Shown: positions 51,201 to 62,202 of the stretch, piece after piece
Layout of the letters: each line of letters opens with the position of its first letter
Numbering within the stretch: position 1 is the first letter of the stretch
Assembly: GCA_963976815.1 (NCBI GenBank)
Contig: CAXBLU010000001.1
Span: 558,001-622,000 of the forward strand
Source: JAHRVQ01 sp963976815
GTDB lineage: Bacteria; Pseudomonadota; Gammaproteobacteria; Pseudomonadales; Azotimanducaceae
Length of the DNA stretch: 64,000 bases
Reading direction: 5' to 3'
Translations under genes and position numbers: made by a program
Notes under the pieces: model-generated
Seen by the model: the letters and a program-made list of their open reading frames with translations, nothing else
What the model was told of the DNA's origin: nothing
The model's database searches: none

Positions 51201-52064
51201 TTAACCCCCCTTAGTTCCACCGCCACCTTGTCGTCGGTTCATAAACGCCAGGCGTTCGAGTAGTTGAACGTCCTGTTCGTTTTTAACCAGTGCGCCGTAA
51301 AGCGGTGGAATCGCTTTAGACGTATCGCGGTTGCGTAAAATTTCTTCAGGAATGTCATCCGCCATCAATAGCTTCAACCAGTCGATTAGCTCTGAAGTCG
51401 AAGGCTTTTTCTTGAGACCGGGTACCTTGCGCACGTCAAAGAAAATTTCCATGGCTTCTTTAACAAGGTCCTGCTTAATTTCAGGATAATGGACATCAAC
51501 AATGTCCTGCATCGTGGCGCGGTCGGGAAACTGGATGTAGTGGAAGAAACAACGACGAAGGAAAGCGTCGGGCAGTTCTTTTTCATTATTACTGGTGATC
51601 ACAACAACCGGGCGTTGTTTTGCAACAACCTCCTCTCCTGTTTCATATACATGAAAGCGCATCTTGTCGATTTCGAGGAGCAGGTCATTGGGGAATTCAA
51701 TATCAGCCTTGTCGATTTCATCAATCAACAACACACATTTCTTTTCCGAGGTGAAGGCTTCCCAGAGCTTACCTTTAGCGATGTAGTTATTGATGTCGTG
51801 GACACGCTCATCACCCAGCTGGGAGTCACGAAGTCGCGATACCGCGTCGTATTCGTATAAACCCTGTTGTGCTTTGGTGGTGGATTTGATGTGCCAGGAG
51901 ATCAATTCCATATCCAACGAACTGGCGATCTCTTCCGCCAGCATGGTCTTACCCGTGCCTGGTTCACCTTTGATTAACAGAGGGCGCTCCAGGGTAACAG
52001 CAGCGTTGACTGCCATTTTGAGCTCATCCGTCGCGATATAGGTATCGGTACTATTAAATTTCAT
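51201..52064 (-). CDS. MoxR-type AAA+ ATPase
   Basis: 287 residues. Walker A LLIKGEPGTGKTMLAEEIAS, Walker B CVLLIDEIDKADIEFPNDLL, sensor I VVITSNNEKELPDAFLRRCF, with the short MoxR lid. First gene of the two-gene unit with the CoxE-like VWA protein. From family knowledge, it forms a hexamer that works with the VWA protein as a chaperone. Confidence 0.94.
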   Translation of the reverse strand: MKFNSTDTYIATDELKMAVNAAVTLERPLLIKGEPGTGKTMLAEEIASSLDMELISWHIKSTTKAQQGLYEYDAVSRLRDSQLGDERVHDINNYIAKGKLWEAFTSEKKCVLLIDEIDKADIEFPNDLLLEIDKMRFHVYETGEEVVAKQRPVVVITSNNEKELPDAFLRRCFFHYIQFPDRATMQDIVDVHYPEIKQDLVKEAMEIFFDVRKVPGLKKKPSTSELIDWLKLLMADDIPEEILRNRDTSKAIPPLYGALVKNEQDVQLLERLAFMNRRQGGGGTKGG

Positions 52065-52194
52065 ACTTTTTTAGCCGCTAGAGTGAATCGAGAAAATATT
52101 ATTCGGTGAGAATATAACGATCAGCACTGTAATTTGCCAGCCATGACAGTGCAAGGGCATAAAAAGGGCTATAGCGATTAGTTATGGGAGAGAT

Positions 52195-54489
<2,295 letters not shown>

Positions 54490-54583
54490 AAATTCTATTT
54501 TTAGAGTTCTATGCTTTGAGTATAGATGCCAATTCGAAGGCTGCTTGGTGCTTACCTATCGAAATTGTAGAAGGGTGTTGGCG

Positions 54584-55015
54584 CTATTTGAATTTGGCGA
54601 GTTTGGTTTTTGCCGCTTTTGCCAACTGAGCGATGTCATCTGCAGTCATTGCGGCCCGGGTGGTCACAACACTGGATTGGAGCGTTGATTGGACAGATTG
54701 ATTCGAAAACTCGTCCAGTTGTTGGCTGAGGCGCCCCCAGCGGGTTTCGATTTGCTCAACCTCGGCCGAAATATCAACTGGAGACGTGCTGACCAATACT
54801 TTAAGTGCCACTAGAGCAGCATTCTCACCACTTTCAAGGGATTCGTAGAGTTGGGTTTTGCGTTTGGTTGCTGCTTCTGAGACCCGATCGAGGAGGTACT
54901 CAATCTCCTTGACCTGCTCCCGGCGCACGGCTCGCTTTTTGCGCGTAACCAGCACAACAATAATAATCAGGGCGACCAAAACAACCAGGCCTAGAACAAT
55001 AACCAGCGCTTCCAT
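54584..55015 (-). CDS. Hypothetical membrane-anchored coiled-coil protein
   Basis: 143 residues. N-terminal membrane helix (ALVIVLGLVVLVALIIIVVL) followed by a basic patch and helical, coiled-coil-like sequence (EQVKEIEYLLDRVSEAATKR) to a Lys-rich end. Start codon directly follows the stop of the upstream membrane protein gene (55016), so the two are co-translated. No family recognised. Confidence 0.7.
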   Translation of the reverse strand: MEALVIVLGLVVLVALIIIVVLVTRKKRAVRREQVKEIEYLLDRVSEAATKRKTQLYESLESGENAALVALKVLVSTSPVDISAEVEQIETRWGRLSQQLDEFSNQSVQSTLQSSVVTTRAAMTADDIAQLAKAAKTKLAKFK

Positions 55016-55360
55016 CTATACCACTCTCGGTTTTGCACGAATATATTGGCGTACAGTAATCACTGACAACATCACGAATGTCGCAACCAACAGCGCTATA
55101 CCCCCTTTCATACCACTCTTAGTTCCTTCGAGCAGCACGTCCAACAATAATACCACCACGGCAGGGGCATAAAACTCTGGAGATTCACCGGCGTACCAGG
55201 GCGTAAAAATCAGCACAACCGTCAAACCACGAAGCAGATCGCGCCAGCCGCGGTGTTTAAGAAACCCCGTCACCTTCCACCAAAACGCACAGCAACCCAG
55301 TCCCGCTACGCCATACACGAGCCAGGCAACTATATATTCGCTGTGATCAAGGAACCCCAT
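55016..55360 (-). CDS. Hypothetical small membrane protein
   Basis: 114 residues with three to four hydrophobic segments (IVAWLVYGVAGLGCCAFWW, DLLRGLTVVLIFTPWYAG, YAPAVVVLLLDVLLEGTK, GGIALLVATFVMLSVITV). Conserved-looking and sits first in a unit with the coiled-coil protein. No family recognised. Confidence 0.7.
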   Translation of the reverse strand: MGFLDHSEYIVAWLVYGVAGLGCCAFWWKVTGFLKHRGWRDLLRGLTVVLIFTPWYAGESPEFYAPAVVVLLLDVLLEGTKSGMKGGIALLVATFVMLSVITVRQYIRAKPRVV

Positions 55361-55387
55361 AGCCCACCATCATAACAGACCCGATAT

Positions 55388-55834
55388 CTACTGCTCGACC
55401 CAGTGAATGATTTGATCCTGATAGTCATCGGGATGCACGTATCGTTCGTCCAAAACCTTGCCTGTGACCGCAATTCCGGCAGCCTGAATGGCTTCACGAC
55501 TACCCGTTAGGAGCGGATGCCACTCTGCTAACCCCTTTCCCTCCGCCAGCATGCGATAGGAGCAGGTTGTCGGTAACCACTTAAATTCTTCCACCCGGTC
55601 AGGCGTGAGTTGAACACAATTGGGCACATTAGTATGGCGATTGGCGTAGTCCCCGCAACGGCAGGCCTCCTGATCTAGATACTGGCATACAACCCCGGTG
55701 TAGAAGACCTCCCCGGTATCCTCATCCTCAAGCTTATGCAGGCAACACCGCGCACAACCATCACAAACGGACTCCCATTCAGTCTGGGTCATATCGTTTA
55801 AGGATTTTACCTCCCAGAAAGGTCGGTCAGTCAT
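55388..55834 (-). CDS. ycgN: YcgN family cysteine-cluster protein (UPF0260)
   Basis: 148 residues from the ATG at 55834. Cys-rich motifs CDGCARCCLHKL, VCQYLDQEACRCGDYANR and CVQLTPDRV...PTTCSYRML match the YkgJ-type CxxCxxCC zinc/iron cluster of UPF0260. Overlaps ycgL by 8 bp in the conserved rnd-ycgL-ycgN order. Function unknown. Confidence 0.92.
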   Translation of the reverse strand: MTDRPFWEVKSLNDMTQTEWESVCDGCARCCLHKLEDEDTGEVFYTGVVCQYLDQEACRCGDYANRHTNVPNCVQLTPDRVEEFKWLPTTCSYRMLAEGKGLAEWHPLLTGSREAIQAAGIAVTGKVLDERYVHPDDYQDQIIHWVEQ

Positions 55835-56093
55835 TGGGGGTAAAGTAAGGAGTGATGTGTGGTGGAATTTGGAGAAAAAATCCGTTGCTCTCGATCGCAT
55901 CAAGGACTTTGACTGGATCCTCCTTTGCCAGAGAGCGGCCAGGGTGAAGGTCAATTGTCAGTGCCAATTTAGGCGTACCGAACTTCTCCAGCAGCGCTTC
56001 GGGTACTCGCTGCAAACCTTCGTCTCGAGCCACATATAAAAATAGGTTGTCGGTCTTCGAGCTTTTATAAACCTCGCAGAGTTTGCCTTTCAT
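55827..56093 (-). CDS. ycgL: YcgL domain protein
   Basis: 88 residues. KLCEVYKSSKTDNLFLYVAR and VPEALLEKFGTPKLALTIDL are the YcgL family pattern. Overlaps both rnd (4 bp) and ycgN (8 bp), so the three are translationally coupled, an arrangement conserved in gammaproteobacteria. Biochemical role not established. Confidence 0.93.
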   Translation of the reverse strand: MKGKLCEVYKSSKTDNLFLYVARDEGLQRVPEALLEKFGTPKLALTIDLHPGRSLAKEDPVKVLDAIESNGFFLQIPPHITPYFTPND

Positions 56094-57205
56094 TTATTAA
56101 TCTCGGAAATGAGCCGTTCACCGATCACATCTTCTCGCCAGCCGAGCAACGCAGGCGGCAAATGGAAAGCACCTTGATCATCTTCGGAGCGAATAAACTG
56201 TTCCAGGTGGCGCCTTTTAGCGAGCATCTCCGGCGCTACATTAAAGTTCTTAGCCGTATCCTCGACCACGTCTTTTAGTGAACGCAATAACTTACTGTTT
56301 ACGGGTCCGGAGGGTTTGATCATTGCTTCGGGCAAATCCTCCGTTGCTATTTCGTCTGCTGCCGCGACAAGTTGTTCAAGTTCATCCGCGTGATAACGCA
56401 GTTGCCTTGAGGTCACCTCCGCCTTGTCTCGGAATTCTTTGCGGTCTTTCAGGCCCAGGGCTGCAATCTGAAATAATGACTTCTCATCGACAACTCGATT
56501 TCGGGGAATGTTTCGCTCCCTTGCGGTTACTTCACGCCAGGCACAAAACTCTCGCATTAAATAAAGCTGGCGAGCATTCAAACGCCACAGGTTCTTAACC
56601 TTTTTATAATAATCCTGGGGATCAATTTGAGTGGGAATGTCCTGGGCAAGGCTAGAGCATTCTTCCAGCACCCAGCCGTCCCGGCCAGACTCCTGAAGTG
56701 CCTTTGCCTGTAATTCGTATACGGCTAGCAGATGGATCACATCCAATGCGGCATAGTCCAGTTGTGAATCCGTTAGAGGTCGTTGCAGCCAATCGGACCG
56801 CGTTTCCTCTTTGGGAACAAGAATCTCCAAATAGTGATTCACCAGGTTCTGGTAACTAACGGAGAACCCGACACCTAACAACGCAGCAGCTATTTGCGTA
56901 TCAAAAATAGGCTTAGGCACAACACCAAGGCAATCACAAAATACCTCTATGTCTTCCGAACAGGCATGCAGCACCTTGATGACATTCTCATCTGCCAACA
57001 AATCAGCTAAGGGTGACAAATCAGGAATGGCAACCGGATCAATTAGGTAGCAGGCCTCACCGTCAAATATCTGCACTAATCCCACAATAGGATAGTATGT
57101 GTTAAATCTTGCAAACTCCGTATCAATCGCCACTGCGGGTTTTTGTCGACAGTTTGCGACAATCCCAGGAAGCGCTTCAGGGTCAGTAATGAACTTGTAT
57201 TGCAT
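56090..57205 (-). CDS. rnd: Ribonuclease D
   Basis: 371 residues from the ATG at 57205, one base after the stop of recR; an earlier in-frame ATG (57226) lies inside recR. DEDD exonuclease motifs: VAIDTEFARFNTY, VLHACSEDIEVFCDCLG and DSQLDYAALDVIHLLAVYEL, followed by two HRDC-like domains. Trims the 3' ends of tRNA and other stable RNA. First gene of the rnd-ycgL-ycgN unit, with AGGAAAA upstream in the end of recR. Confidence 0.94.
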   Translation of the reverse strand: MQYKFITDPEALPGIVANCRQKPAVAIDTEFARFNTYYPIVGLVQIFDGEACYLIDPVAIPDLSPLADLLADENVIKVLHACSEDIEVFCDCLGVVPKPIFDTQIAAALLGVGFSVSYQNLVNHYLEILVPKEETRSDWLQRPLTDSQLDYAALDVIHLLAVYELQAKALQESGRDGWVLEECSSLAQDIPTQIDPQDYYKKVKNLWRLNARQLYLMREFCAWREVTARERNIPRNRVVDEKSLFQIAALGLKDRKEFRDKAEVTSRQLRYHADELEQLVAAADEIATEDLPEAMIKPSGPVNSKLLRSLKDVVEDTAKNFNVAPEMLAKRRHLEQFIRSEDDQGAFHLPPALLGWREDVIGERLISEINK

Positions 57206-57206
57206 A

Positions 57207-57803
57207 CTAAATTGTTTTCCTGCCATTCATGGCATGTCCCAGGGTTCCACCATCCACGAGCTCCAGATCTCCACCAATGGGAATACCTTGAGCAATTCGT
57301 GAAACCTGAATGTGGCGGAGCTTAATCAGCTCAGAAATATAGTGGGCTGTTGCTTCACCTTCTACGGAAGAACTAACGGCGAGAATGACTTCACTCACAC
57401 CTTCCTTGCAGCGTTCAAGCAACTCATCAATACCCAATTCACTCGGGCCGATTCCGTCAATCGGAGATAGCGTACCCATTAATACAAAATACTTACCACG
57501 ATAGTGGCCGGTTTGTTCAATTGCCAGAACATCACCCGGGTGTTCCACCACGCAAAGTAGTTCAGTGTCTCGCTTCTCCGAACGACAAACAGAACACAAA
57601 TTGTCTTCTGCGAAATTTCGACAGGCCTGACAATGCTGGACACGGTCCATCGCCAAACTCAGTTTTTCAGCCAGTCGCTTCGCACCATCACGGTTTCGTT
57701 CAAGCAAATGGAATACCATTCGCTGCGCAGACTTGGGGCCTACACCAGGTAGTATCCGAAGTGCATCAATCAATTGATCGATGGTGGATTCATTTTCTGA
57801 CAT
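57207..57803 (-). CDS. recR: Recombination protein RecR
   Basis: 198 residues. Helix-hairpin-helix LPGVGPKSAQRMVFHLLE, C4 zinc finger CQACRNFAEDNLCSVC, Toprim segment LLCVVEHPGDVLAIEQTGHY and SPIDGIGPSELGI. Works with RecFO in loading RecA at gaps. Conserved dnaX-ybaB-recR order. Confidence 0.96.
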   Translation of the reverse strand: MSENESTIDQLIDALRILPGVGPKSAQRMVFHLLERNRDGAKRLAEKLSLAMDRVQHCQACRNFAEDNLCSVCRSEKRDTELLCVVEHPGDVLAIEQTGHYRGKYFVLMGTLSPIDGIGPSELGIDELLERCKEGVSEVILAVSSSVEGEATAHYISELIKLRHIQVSRIAQGIPIGGDLELVDGGTLGHAMNGRKTI

Positions 57804-57813
57804 CTGAAGTCGT

Positions 57814-58143
57814 CTACTGAAAGGGAAACTTAAAGCCGGGTGGTAACGGCATACCCGCCGTTAAGTCCGACATCTTATCTTTTTGATTTTGTTCAACCCG
57901 CCGCACAGCATCGTTCACAGCAGCAGCAATTAAATCTTCAAGCACTTCTTTATCTTCAGTCCGCAAGCTATCGTCAATTGAAACGCGTTTTACATCATGG
58001 CGCCCAGTCATCACAATCTTCACCAGACCAGCACCGGACTCGCCCTGCACTTCAGCGCGGCCAATCTCTTCTTGCATCGATTGCATCTTTTCTTGCATTT
58101 GCTGGGCTTGTTTCATCAAATCACCCAAACCGTCTAACGCCAT
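57814..58143 (-). CDS. ybaB: YbaB/EbfC nucleoid-associated protein
   Basis: 109 residues. GLGDLMKQAQQMQEKMQSMQ at the N-terminus, VKIVMTGRHDVKRVSIDDSL in the core and a typical GMPLPPGFKFPF C-terminus. Dimeric DNA-binding protein. Located between dnaX (3 bp) and recR (10 bp), the standard operon. Confidence 0.96.
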   Translation of the reverse strand: MALDGLGDLMKQAQQMQEKMQSMQEEIGRAEVQGESGAGLVKIVMTGRHDVKRVSIDDSLRTEDKEVLEDLIAAAVNDAVRRVEQNQKDKMSDLTAGMPLPPGFKFPFQ

Positions 58144-58146
58144 GGT

Positions 58147-60063
58147 CTACTGCCTCGCTGTAATCGTGTTGATATCCAATACTCCGTCAAAGCTGTCGAT
58201 AAGCTGTTTTACTTTTACATCAGCCTCGATCAATTTTACCGCAGCTATTTGTGCCGCCTCACGACGCTCCGCCTCAATCTGCGCCGGGGTTGTACCTGTA
58301 CTTGTACCCACTTCAAAAGTTAGCTTAAAGTCGGCGCCATAATACCCGGTGAGTGCTGCTTCAATTCTGGTTTCCTGTGTTTTATTCCACAAACTCGCAT
58401 GGGCCTCATCAAGCACCAGGGTGCACCCCGTTTCCGAGAATGCTTTAAGACTACAGTTAGAAGCCACACTCAAGGTCACGCCACTCAATTTTAACTCGCG
58501 AAGTACATCAACCCATGTCTCGTTATCCAACGGGATCGTCGAACTGCACCCCTCGACCGGCTGAGATTCCGTCGCTTTAATCGGTCGTTCAACAATCGGT
58601 CGTTCAACAATCGGTTCTCTGGTTGATACTCCCTCGGATTCCACTGCCTCTGCCGTAGCCGATGTTATTGGCTCTGCTGCTACTTTAGTTACCGCTGTGA
58701 CAGCTTCTATCACAGGGTTTTGCTGTTCAGGATCTGGCTCGATTGTTTTTACGGTAGCTTTTGGTTTTGCTTGAACAGGCTCTACCGGTTCATCCCCAAA
58801 ATCGATGATGTCACCATCATCCTCCACCGAGGAAGCTATAGGCTCCTGTTTTTTAACCGTTTTCTGAACAGGCTCGGTAGCGGGTTGCTTAAGAGCCGAG
58901 AGCAACTTATTTACAGCGGGTTGTGGTTGCTCAAATTCAATCGTTTTTTTTTGAGGGGTTTCGCTGTTTTCATCATCAGCAAAGGGGGTAAAGGCCAACA
59001 TCCTTAGCATAATCATTTCAAAGCCAGACTTCAGATTTGGTGCATAGGGCAGGTCACGTTGACCGACCAAACCAATCTGGTAGTACAGCTGCACATCTTC
59101 TTCAGTCAGGGCATTGGCGACCGCTAACACCAACTCACGATCTCCCTGACTATTATCAATGCCATCGGGCACCGCTTGAGCCAGTGCAACTCGATGTAGA
59201 ACGGAAAGCAATTCTGACAACAGACCGCTGTAATCCGGAGCCTGCTCGGCCAGTTGATTAATCTTCTCCACGATGCGCTTTGCATCCTGGTTAATCAGAC
59301 CGTTAATCAGATCGTAGACTTCCTTCTGATCGATTGTGCCCAACATCAATTTAACGTCGTCTTCTCGAACGGAGTTATTACCGAACGAAATGGCCTGGTC
59401 GGTTAAGCTCAAGGCGTCACGCATGCTGCCGTCAGCTGCACGACCCAGTAGCCACAGGGCTGGCTCTTCAAATTCAATACCTTCAACCGGCAAAATCTTT
59501 TGTAGGTAAGTCACAATTCGTTCGGGTGACAGATTTTTAAGGTTGAACTGCAGACAGCGGGATAAAACGGTAACCGGTAATTTTTTAGGGTCTGTGGTCG
59601 CCAACAGAAACTTCACATGTTCCGGCGGCTCTTCCAGGGTCTTGAGCAGCGCATTAAAACTGTGGGTAGAGAGCATGTGTACTTCGTCGATTAGATATAC
59701 TTTGAAGCGATTGTGCGTCGGCATGTATTGGACGTTATCTAACAGCTCCCTGGTGTCCTCGACTTTAGTTCTGGAGGCGGCATCCACTTCAATCAGATCA
59801 ACACTTCGACCTTCTGCGATTTCAAGGCAGGTGCCACATTCACCGCAAGGTTTTGCACTGATGCCTTTCTCGCAATTCAGACATCGGGCCAGAATTCTCG
59901 CAATTGTCGTCTTACCGACCCCGCGGGTGCCTGTGAAGAGATAAGCATGGTGCAGGCGATCGTTTTCAAGGGCATTCACCAGAGCGCGGAGCACATGCTC
60001 CTGCCCCTCCAGCTCCTCAAAGCTGGCGGGCCGATACTTTCTGGCCAACACCTGGTAACTCAT
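58147..60063 (-). CDS. dnaX: DNA polymerase III subunits tau and (probably) gamma
   Basis: 638 residues. Walker A YLFTGTRGVGKTTIARILAR, zinc-binding CLNCEKGISAKPCGECGTC, Walker B VYLIDEVHMLSTHSFNALLK, sensor I LLATTDPKKLPVTVLSRCLQ. Domain III ends near residue 360 (MIMLRMLAFTPFAD), followed by a Pro/Glu/Lys-rich linker and the tau-specific C-terminal domains. An A9 run encoding Q-K-K lies at residues 371-373, directly after domain III. A -1 shift there gives Asn-Asp-stop, a 375-residue gamma-like product. Clamp loader in the replisome. Confidence 0.96.
   Translation of the reverse strand: MSYQVLARKYRPASFEELEGQEHVLRALVNALENDRLHHAYLFTGTRGVGKTTIARILARCLNCEKGISAKPCGECGTCLEIAEGRSVDLIEVDAASRTKVEDTRELLDNVQYMPTHNRFKVYLIDEVHMLSTHSFNALLKTLEEPPEHVKFLLATTDPKKLPVTVLSRCLQFNLKNLSPERIVTYLQKILPVEGIEFEEPALWLLGRAADGSMRDALSLTDQAISFGNNSVREDDVKLMLGTIDQKEVYDLINGLINQDAKRIVEKINQLAEQAPDYSGLLSELLSVLHRVALAQAVPDGIDNSQGDRELVLAVANALTEEDVQLYYQIGLVGQRDLPYAPNLKSGFEMIMLRMLAFTPFADDENSETPQKKTIEFEQPQPAVNKLLSALKQPATEPVQKTVKKQEPIASSVEDDGDIIDFGDEPVEPVQAKPKATVKTIEPDPEQQNPVIEAVTAVTKVAAEPITSATAEAVESEGVSTREPIVERPIVERPIKATESQPVEGCSSTIPLDNETWVDVLRELKLSGVTLSVASNCSLKAFSETGCTLVLDEAHASLWNKTQETRIEAALTGYYGADFKLTFEVGTSTGTTPAQIEAERREAAQIAAVKLIEADVKVKQLIDSFDGVLDINTITARQ
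58944..58952 (-). promoter_or_regulatory. A9 slippery run in dnaX (candidate frameshift or transcriptional slippage site)
   Basis: Nine T on the + strand, i.e. CAAAAAAAAACG on the coding strand (CAA AAA AAA ACG). After a -1 slip the reading becomes AAC GAT TGA. Thermus dnaX is known to use an A9 run for the same purpose, and E. coli uses A6G. The location right after domain III fits the gamma end. Confidence 0.55.
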
Positions 60064-60153
60064 GAAAACTCACATTCGAATGACAGTCGTTGATTGTAAC
60101 GAATAATGAGAGAATAGATCACATTAGGAACAAGAATAATTTACGGAATGGAT

Positions 60154-60825
60154 ATGGCATTTATCTGCATTGCGCACAGAGGCGCTTCCGGCCACGCGCC
60201 GGAGAACACACTCAAGGCGTTTGAACTCGCCATCGAAATGGGTTGCCCCTGGATAGAATTGGACGTTTACAGCGTCGAGGGTGAGCTAGTTGTGATCCAT
60301 GACGACGATGTGGACCGCACCACTAATGGCTCTGGCGCTGTTATGGAGCTCGGACTTAAGCAGCTAAGAGCACTGGATGCCGGTCAGGACCAGCAAATAC
60401 CAACTCTGAGGGAGGTGCTAGATCTTTGTGCAAAAAGAATCAGCGTGAACGTCGAACTTAAAGGTCCAGATACCGCATTGCCCGTCAGTGCATTGCTGAC
60501 AGAGGCCCTGGCTGAAGGTTGGCAGGCGGATCAATTCCTCCTGTCGTCGTTCTACCACAATGAGCTCGCCAGGGCGGACCCGCAATTCAAGCGTGGCGCG
60601 CTTTTCCATAAAACTGCTGATTATTTCTCGGTGGCCAAAACCCTAAATGCTTCAGCCATCAACCTGTCGCAGAAAATCGTCACCAAAGCTGCGGTGCAGG
60701 AAGCCCACCAGAGAGGACTTGCCGTCTACGTTTATACCGTTAATACCAGGGCAGAGATGCAGGAACAAAAAGACATGGGTGTCGATGGCGTATTTACCAA
60801 TTTTCCAGATCTATTCCCTGGATGA
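60154..60825 (+). CDS. Glycerophosphodiester phosphodiesterase
   Basis: 223 residues from the ATG at 60154, chosen because GGA lies 6 bases upstream; ATG 60148 is possible. GDPD family: IAHRGASGHAPENTLKAFEL, WIELDVYSVEGELVVIHDDD (metal and catalytic residues), VNVELKG and a YVYTVNTRAEMQEQKDMGVD end. Cytoplasmic UgpQ-type enzyme hydrolysing deacylated phospholipids to glycerol-3-phosphate. ATGA overlap with the following GNAT gene. Confidence 0.93.
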   Translation: MAFICIAHRGASGHAPENTLKAFELAIEMGCPWIELDVYSVEGELVVIHDDDVDRTTNGSGAVMELGLKQLRALDAGQDQQIPTLREVLDLCAKRISVNVELKGPDTALPVSALLTEALAEGWQADQFLLSSFYHNELARADPQFKRGALFHKTADYFSVAKTLNASAINLSQKIVTKAAVQEAHQRGLAVYVYTVNTRAEMQEQKDMGVDGVFTNFPDLFPG

Positions 60826-61301
60826 CAGAACTTAGATTCACCCAGGTTGACACCCAGGAGTCCACTCGCATTCGTGTCTTGATGCCCGATTACCTGGTTG
60901 AAATGGGGAACTACGTCGATGTACCCACAGACGCCAACGGAAATATGGTCTATCCCTATCTAGAACACTACTGGCAGGCACCGGATAGGCTTCCCTTTGT
61001 CCTAATATCCGATGAAGTAGATTGTGGTTTTGCATTGGTGCGCAGCATGATTAACCCGGACAATGGAGCTTCATATCACTCTTTGGCTGAATTTTTTGTC
61101 ATACCGTCATTTAGGCGCCGTGGGTTTGGTGCATTGGCTGCTGACATGATCCTCAAATCCCTCGGTGGCCAGTGGGAAGTGTCGGTGTTGAAGACTAACC
61201 TACCTGCCCAAAAGTTTTGGGCCCGGACCCTGACGGTGCTTTGTCCTGATCTGACCTGCACCGATACAGGGGATTCCCACAGCTATAGGCTGCATGTTTA
61301 A
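60822..61301 (+). CDS. GNAT-family acetyltransferase
   Basis: 159 residues. SLAEFFVIPSFRRRGFGALA contains the acetyl-CoA pyrophosphate-binding RRrGfG loop, with VLKTNLPAQKFWARTL as motif B. Overlaps the GDPD gene by 4 bp, so it is translationally coupled. Substrate unknown. Confidence 0.88.
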   Translation: MTELRFTQVDTQESTRIRVLMPDYLVEMGNYVDVPTDANGNMVYPYLEHYWQAPDRLPFVLISDEVDCGFALVRSMINPDNGASYHSLAEFFVIPSFRRRGFGALAADMILKSLGGQWEVSVLKTNLPAQKFWARTLTVLCPDLTCTDTGDSHSYRLHV

Positions 61302-61531
61302 CCCGCCAGATTATCAATATCGCGACTGAGACTATGTTTGCCATCTGTCACAATTTTTTCGAGCACAATAATTCGATCAATTGCATCTTCGAGGTCCCCT
61401 TCGAGCCGGGATAGATCTTCCTGCAAACCTCGAGTCTGCTTGCGGCCACCCTGCCCGCCATACAACCTCATCACCGACTGGGAAACGATCGCAACAATGG
61501 CGATCAGCGCAATACTTGTCCACATGCCCAT
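61298..61531 (-). CDS. Small membrane protein at the end of the psp operon
   Basis: 77 residues. N-terminal membrane helix (MWTSIALIAIVAIVSQSVMR), basic Gly-rich turn, then a coiled coil (LQEDLSRLEGDLEDAIDRII). The layout mimics PspB, but the sequence differs. Starts 2 bp after the DUF2807 gene, so it is part of the psp operon. Confidence 0.75.
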   Translation of the reverse strand: MGMWTSIALIAIVAIVSQSVMRLYGGQGGRKQTRGLQEDLSRLEGDLEDAIDRIIVLEKIVTDGKHSLSRDIDNLAG

Positions 61532-61533
61532 AT

Positions 61534-62202
61534 CTAGACCCTCTGATTTAGTGTTGTTGATTCAGGAAGCTGTTTTCTACGTCGAACAATATGCCCAGCG
61601 CCAACTTTTTTGACCTCTGGATATCCAATATAACTAAGGGTACTTTGCCCCCCAACATAGGCGGTTAGCTGATCATTGACCCTAACGGAAGCATTAGCAT
61701 TCTGCGTCAGTCGTATATCAGCGGAGTCGGACATCAAATCTTCTGCTTCGTAGCTCGCAGAATCTCCCAGCACAATAAACTGGGATTCAATATCTCCTTG
61801 CACTCGCATTTGCGCCGCTGCGGCCAACGCAACATCAAGGTGATCGGAGGTTAGCTGATCTAGTTGGATGGTACTTCGACCGGACAGTCGACAGACGAGT
61901 GTGTCGGTATCCAGATCAGGGATCTCAACCCGACCACTGCCGGTGATCGTGATCTTGCTTAACTCTTTTAATTCTAGGCGATAGCGAATAGGCGTTTGGT
62001 AAATTGCGAGGGGAGAAACTTTTTCAGCTTTGTAACCGAGATGAAGCTTCTCGGACGCCACCCGGCAAACAATATTGTCAAGGACAGCACCTGGCGCTTC
62101 AATCGATAGGGATTCTGATTCGCCCTGCCGAACCTCAAGCACACCGGGTCCGCGGAAGACCAGCTCTCGAAAATCACTGACCTGTCGATACTGAACGATC
62201 AC
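61534..62202 (-). CDS. DUF2807 (GIN-domain) auto-adhesin-like protein
   Basis: 222 residues. Right-handed beta-helix pattern: ELVFRGPGVLEVRQGESESL, ITITGSGRVEIPDL, RLSGRSTIQLDQLTSDHLDV, ALAAAAQMRVQGDIESQFIV, LGDSASYEAEDLMSDSADIR, as in PF10988. No signal peptide was seen, unlike most GIN proteins, so it may be cytoplasmic or act with PspC. Overlaps pspC by 4 bp. Confidence 0.85.
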   Translation of the reverse strand: MIVQYRQVSDFRELVFRGPGVLEVRQGESESLSIEAPGAVLDNIVCRVASEKLHLGYKAEKVSPLAIYQTPIRYRLELKELSKITITGSGRVEIPDLDTDTLVCRLSGRSTIQLDQLTSDHLDVALAAAAQMRVQGDIESQFIVLGDSASYEAEDLMSDSADIRLTQNANASVRVNDQLTAYVGGQSTLSYIGYPEVKKVGAGHIVRRRKQLPESTTLNQRV

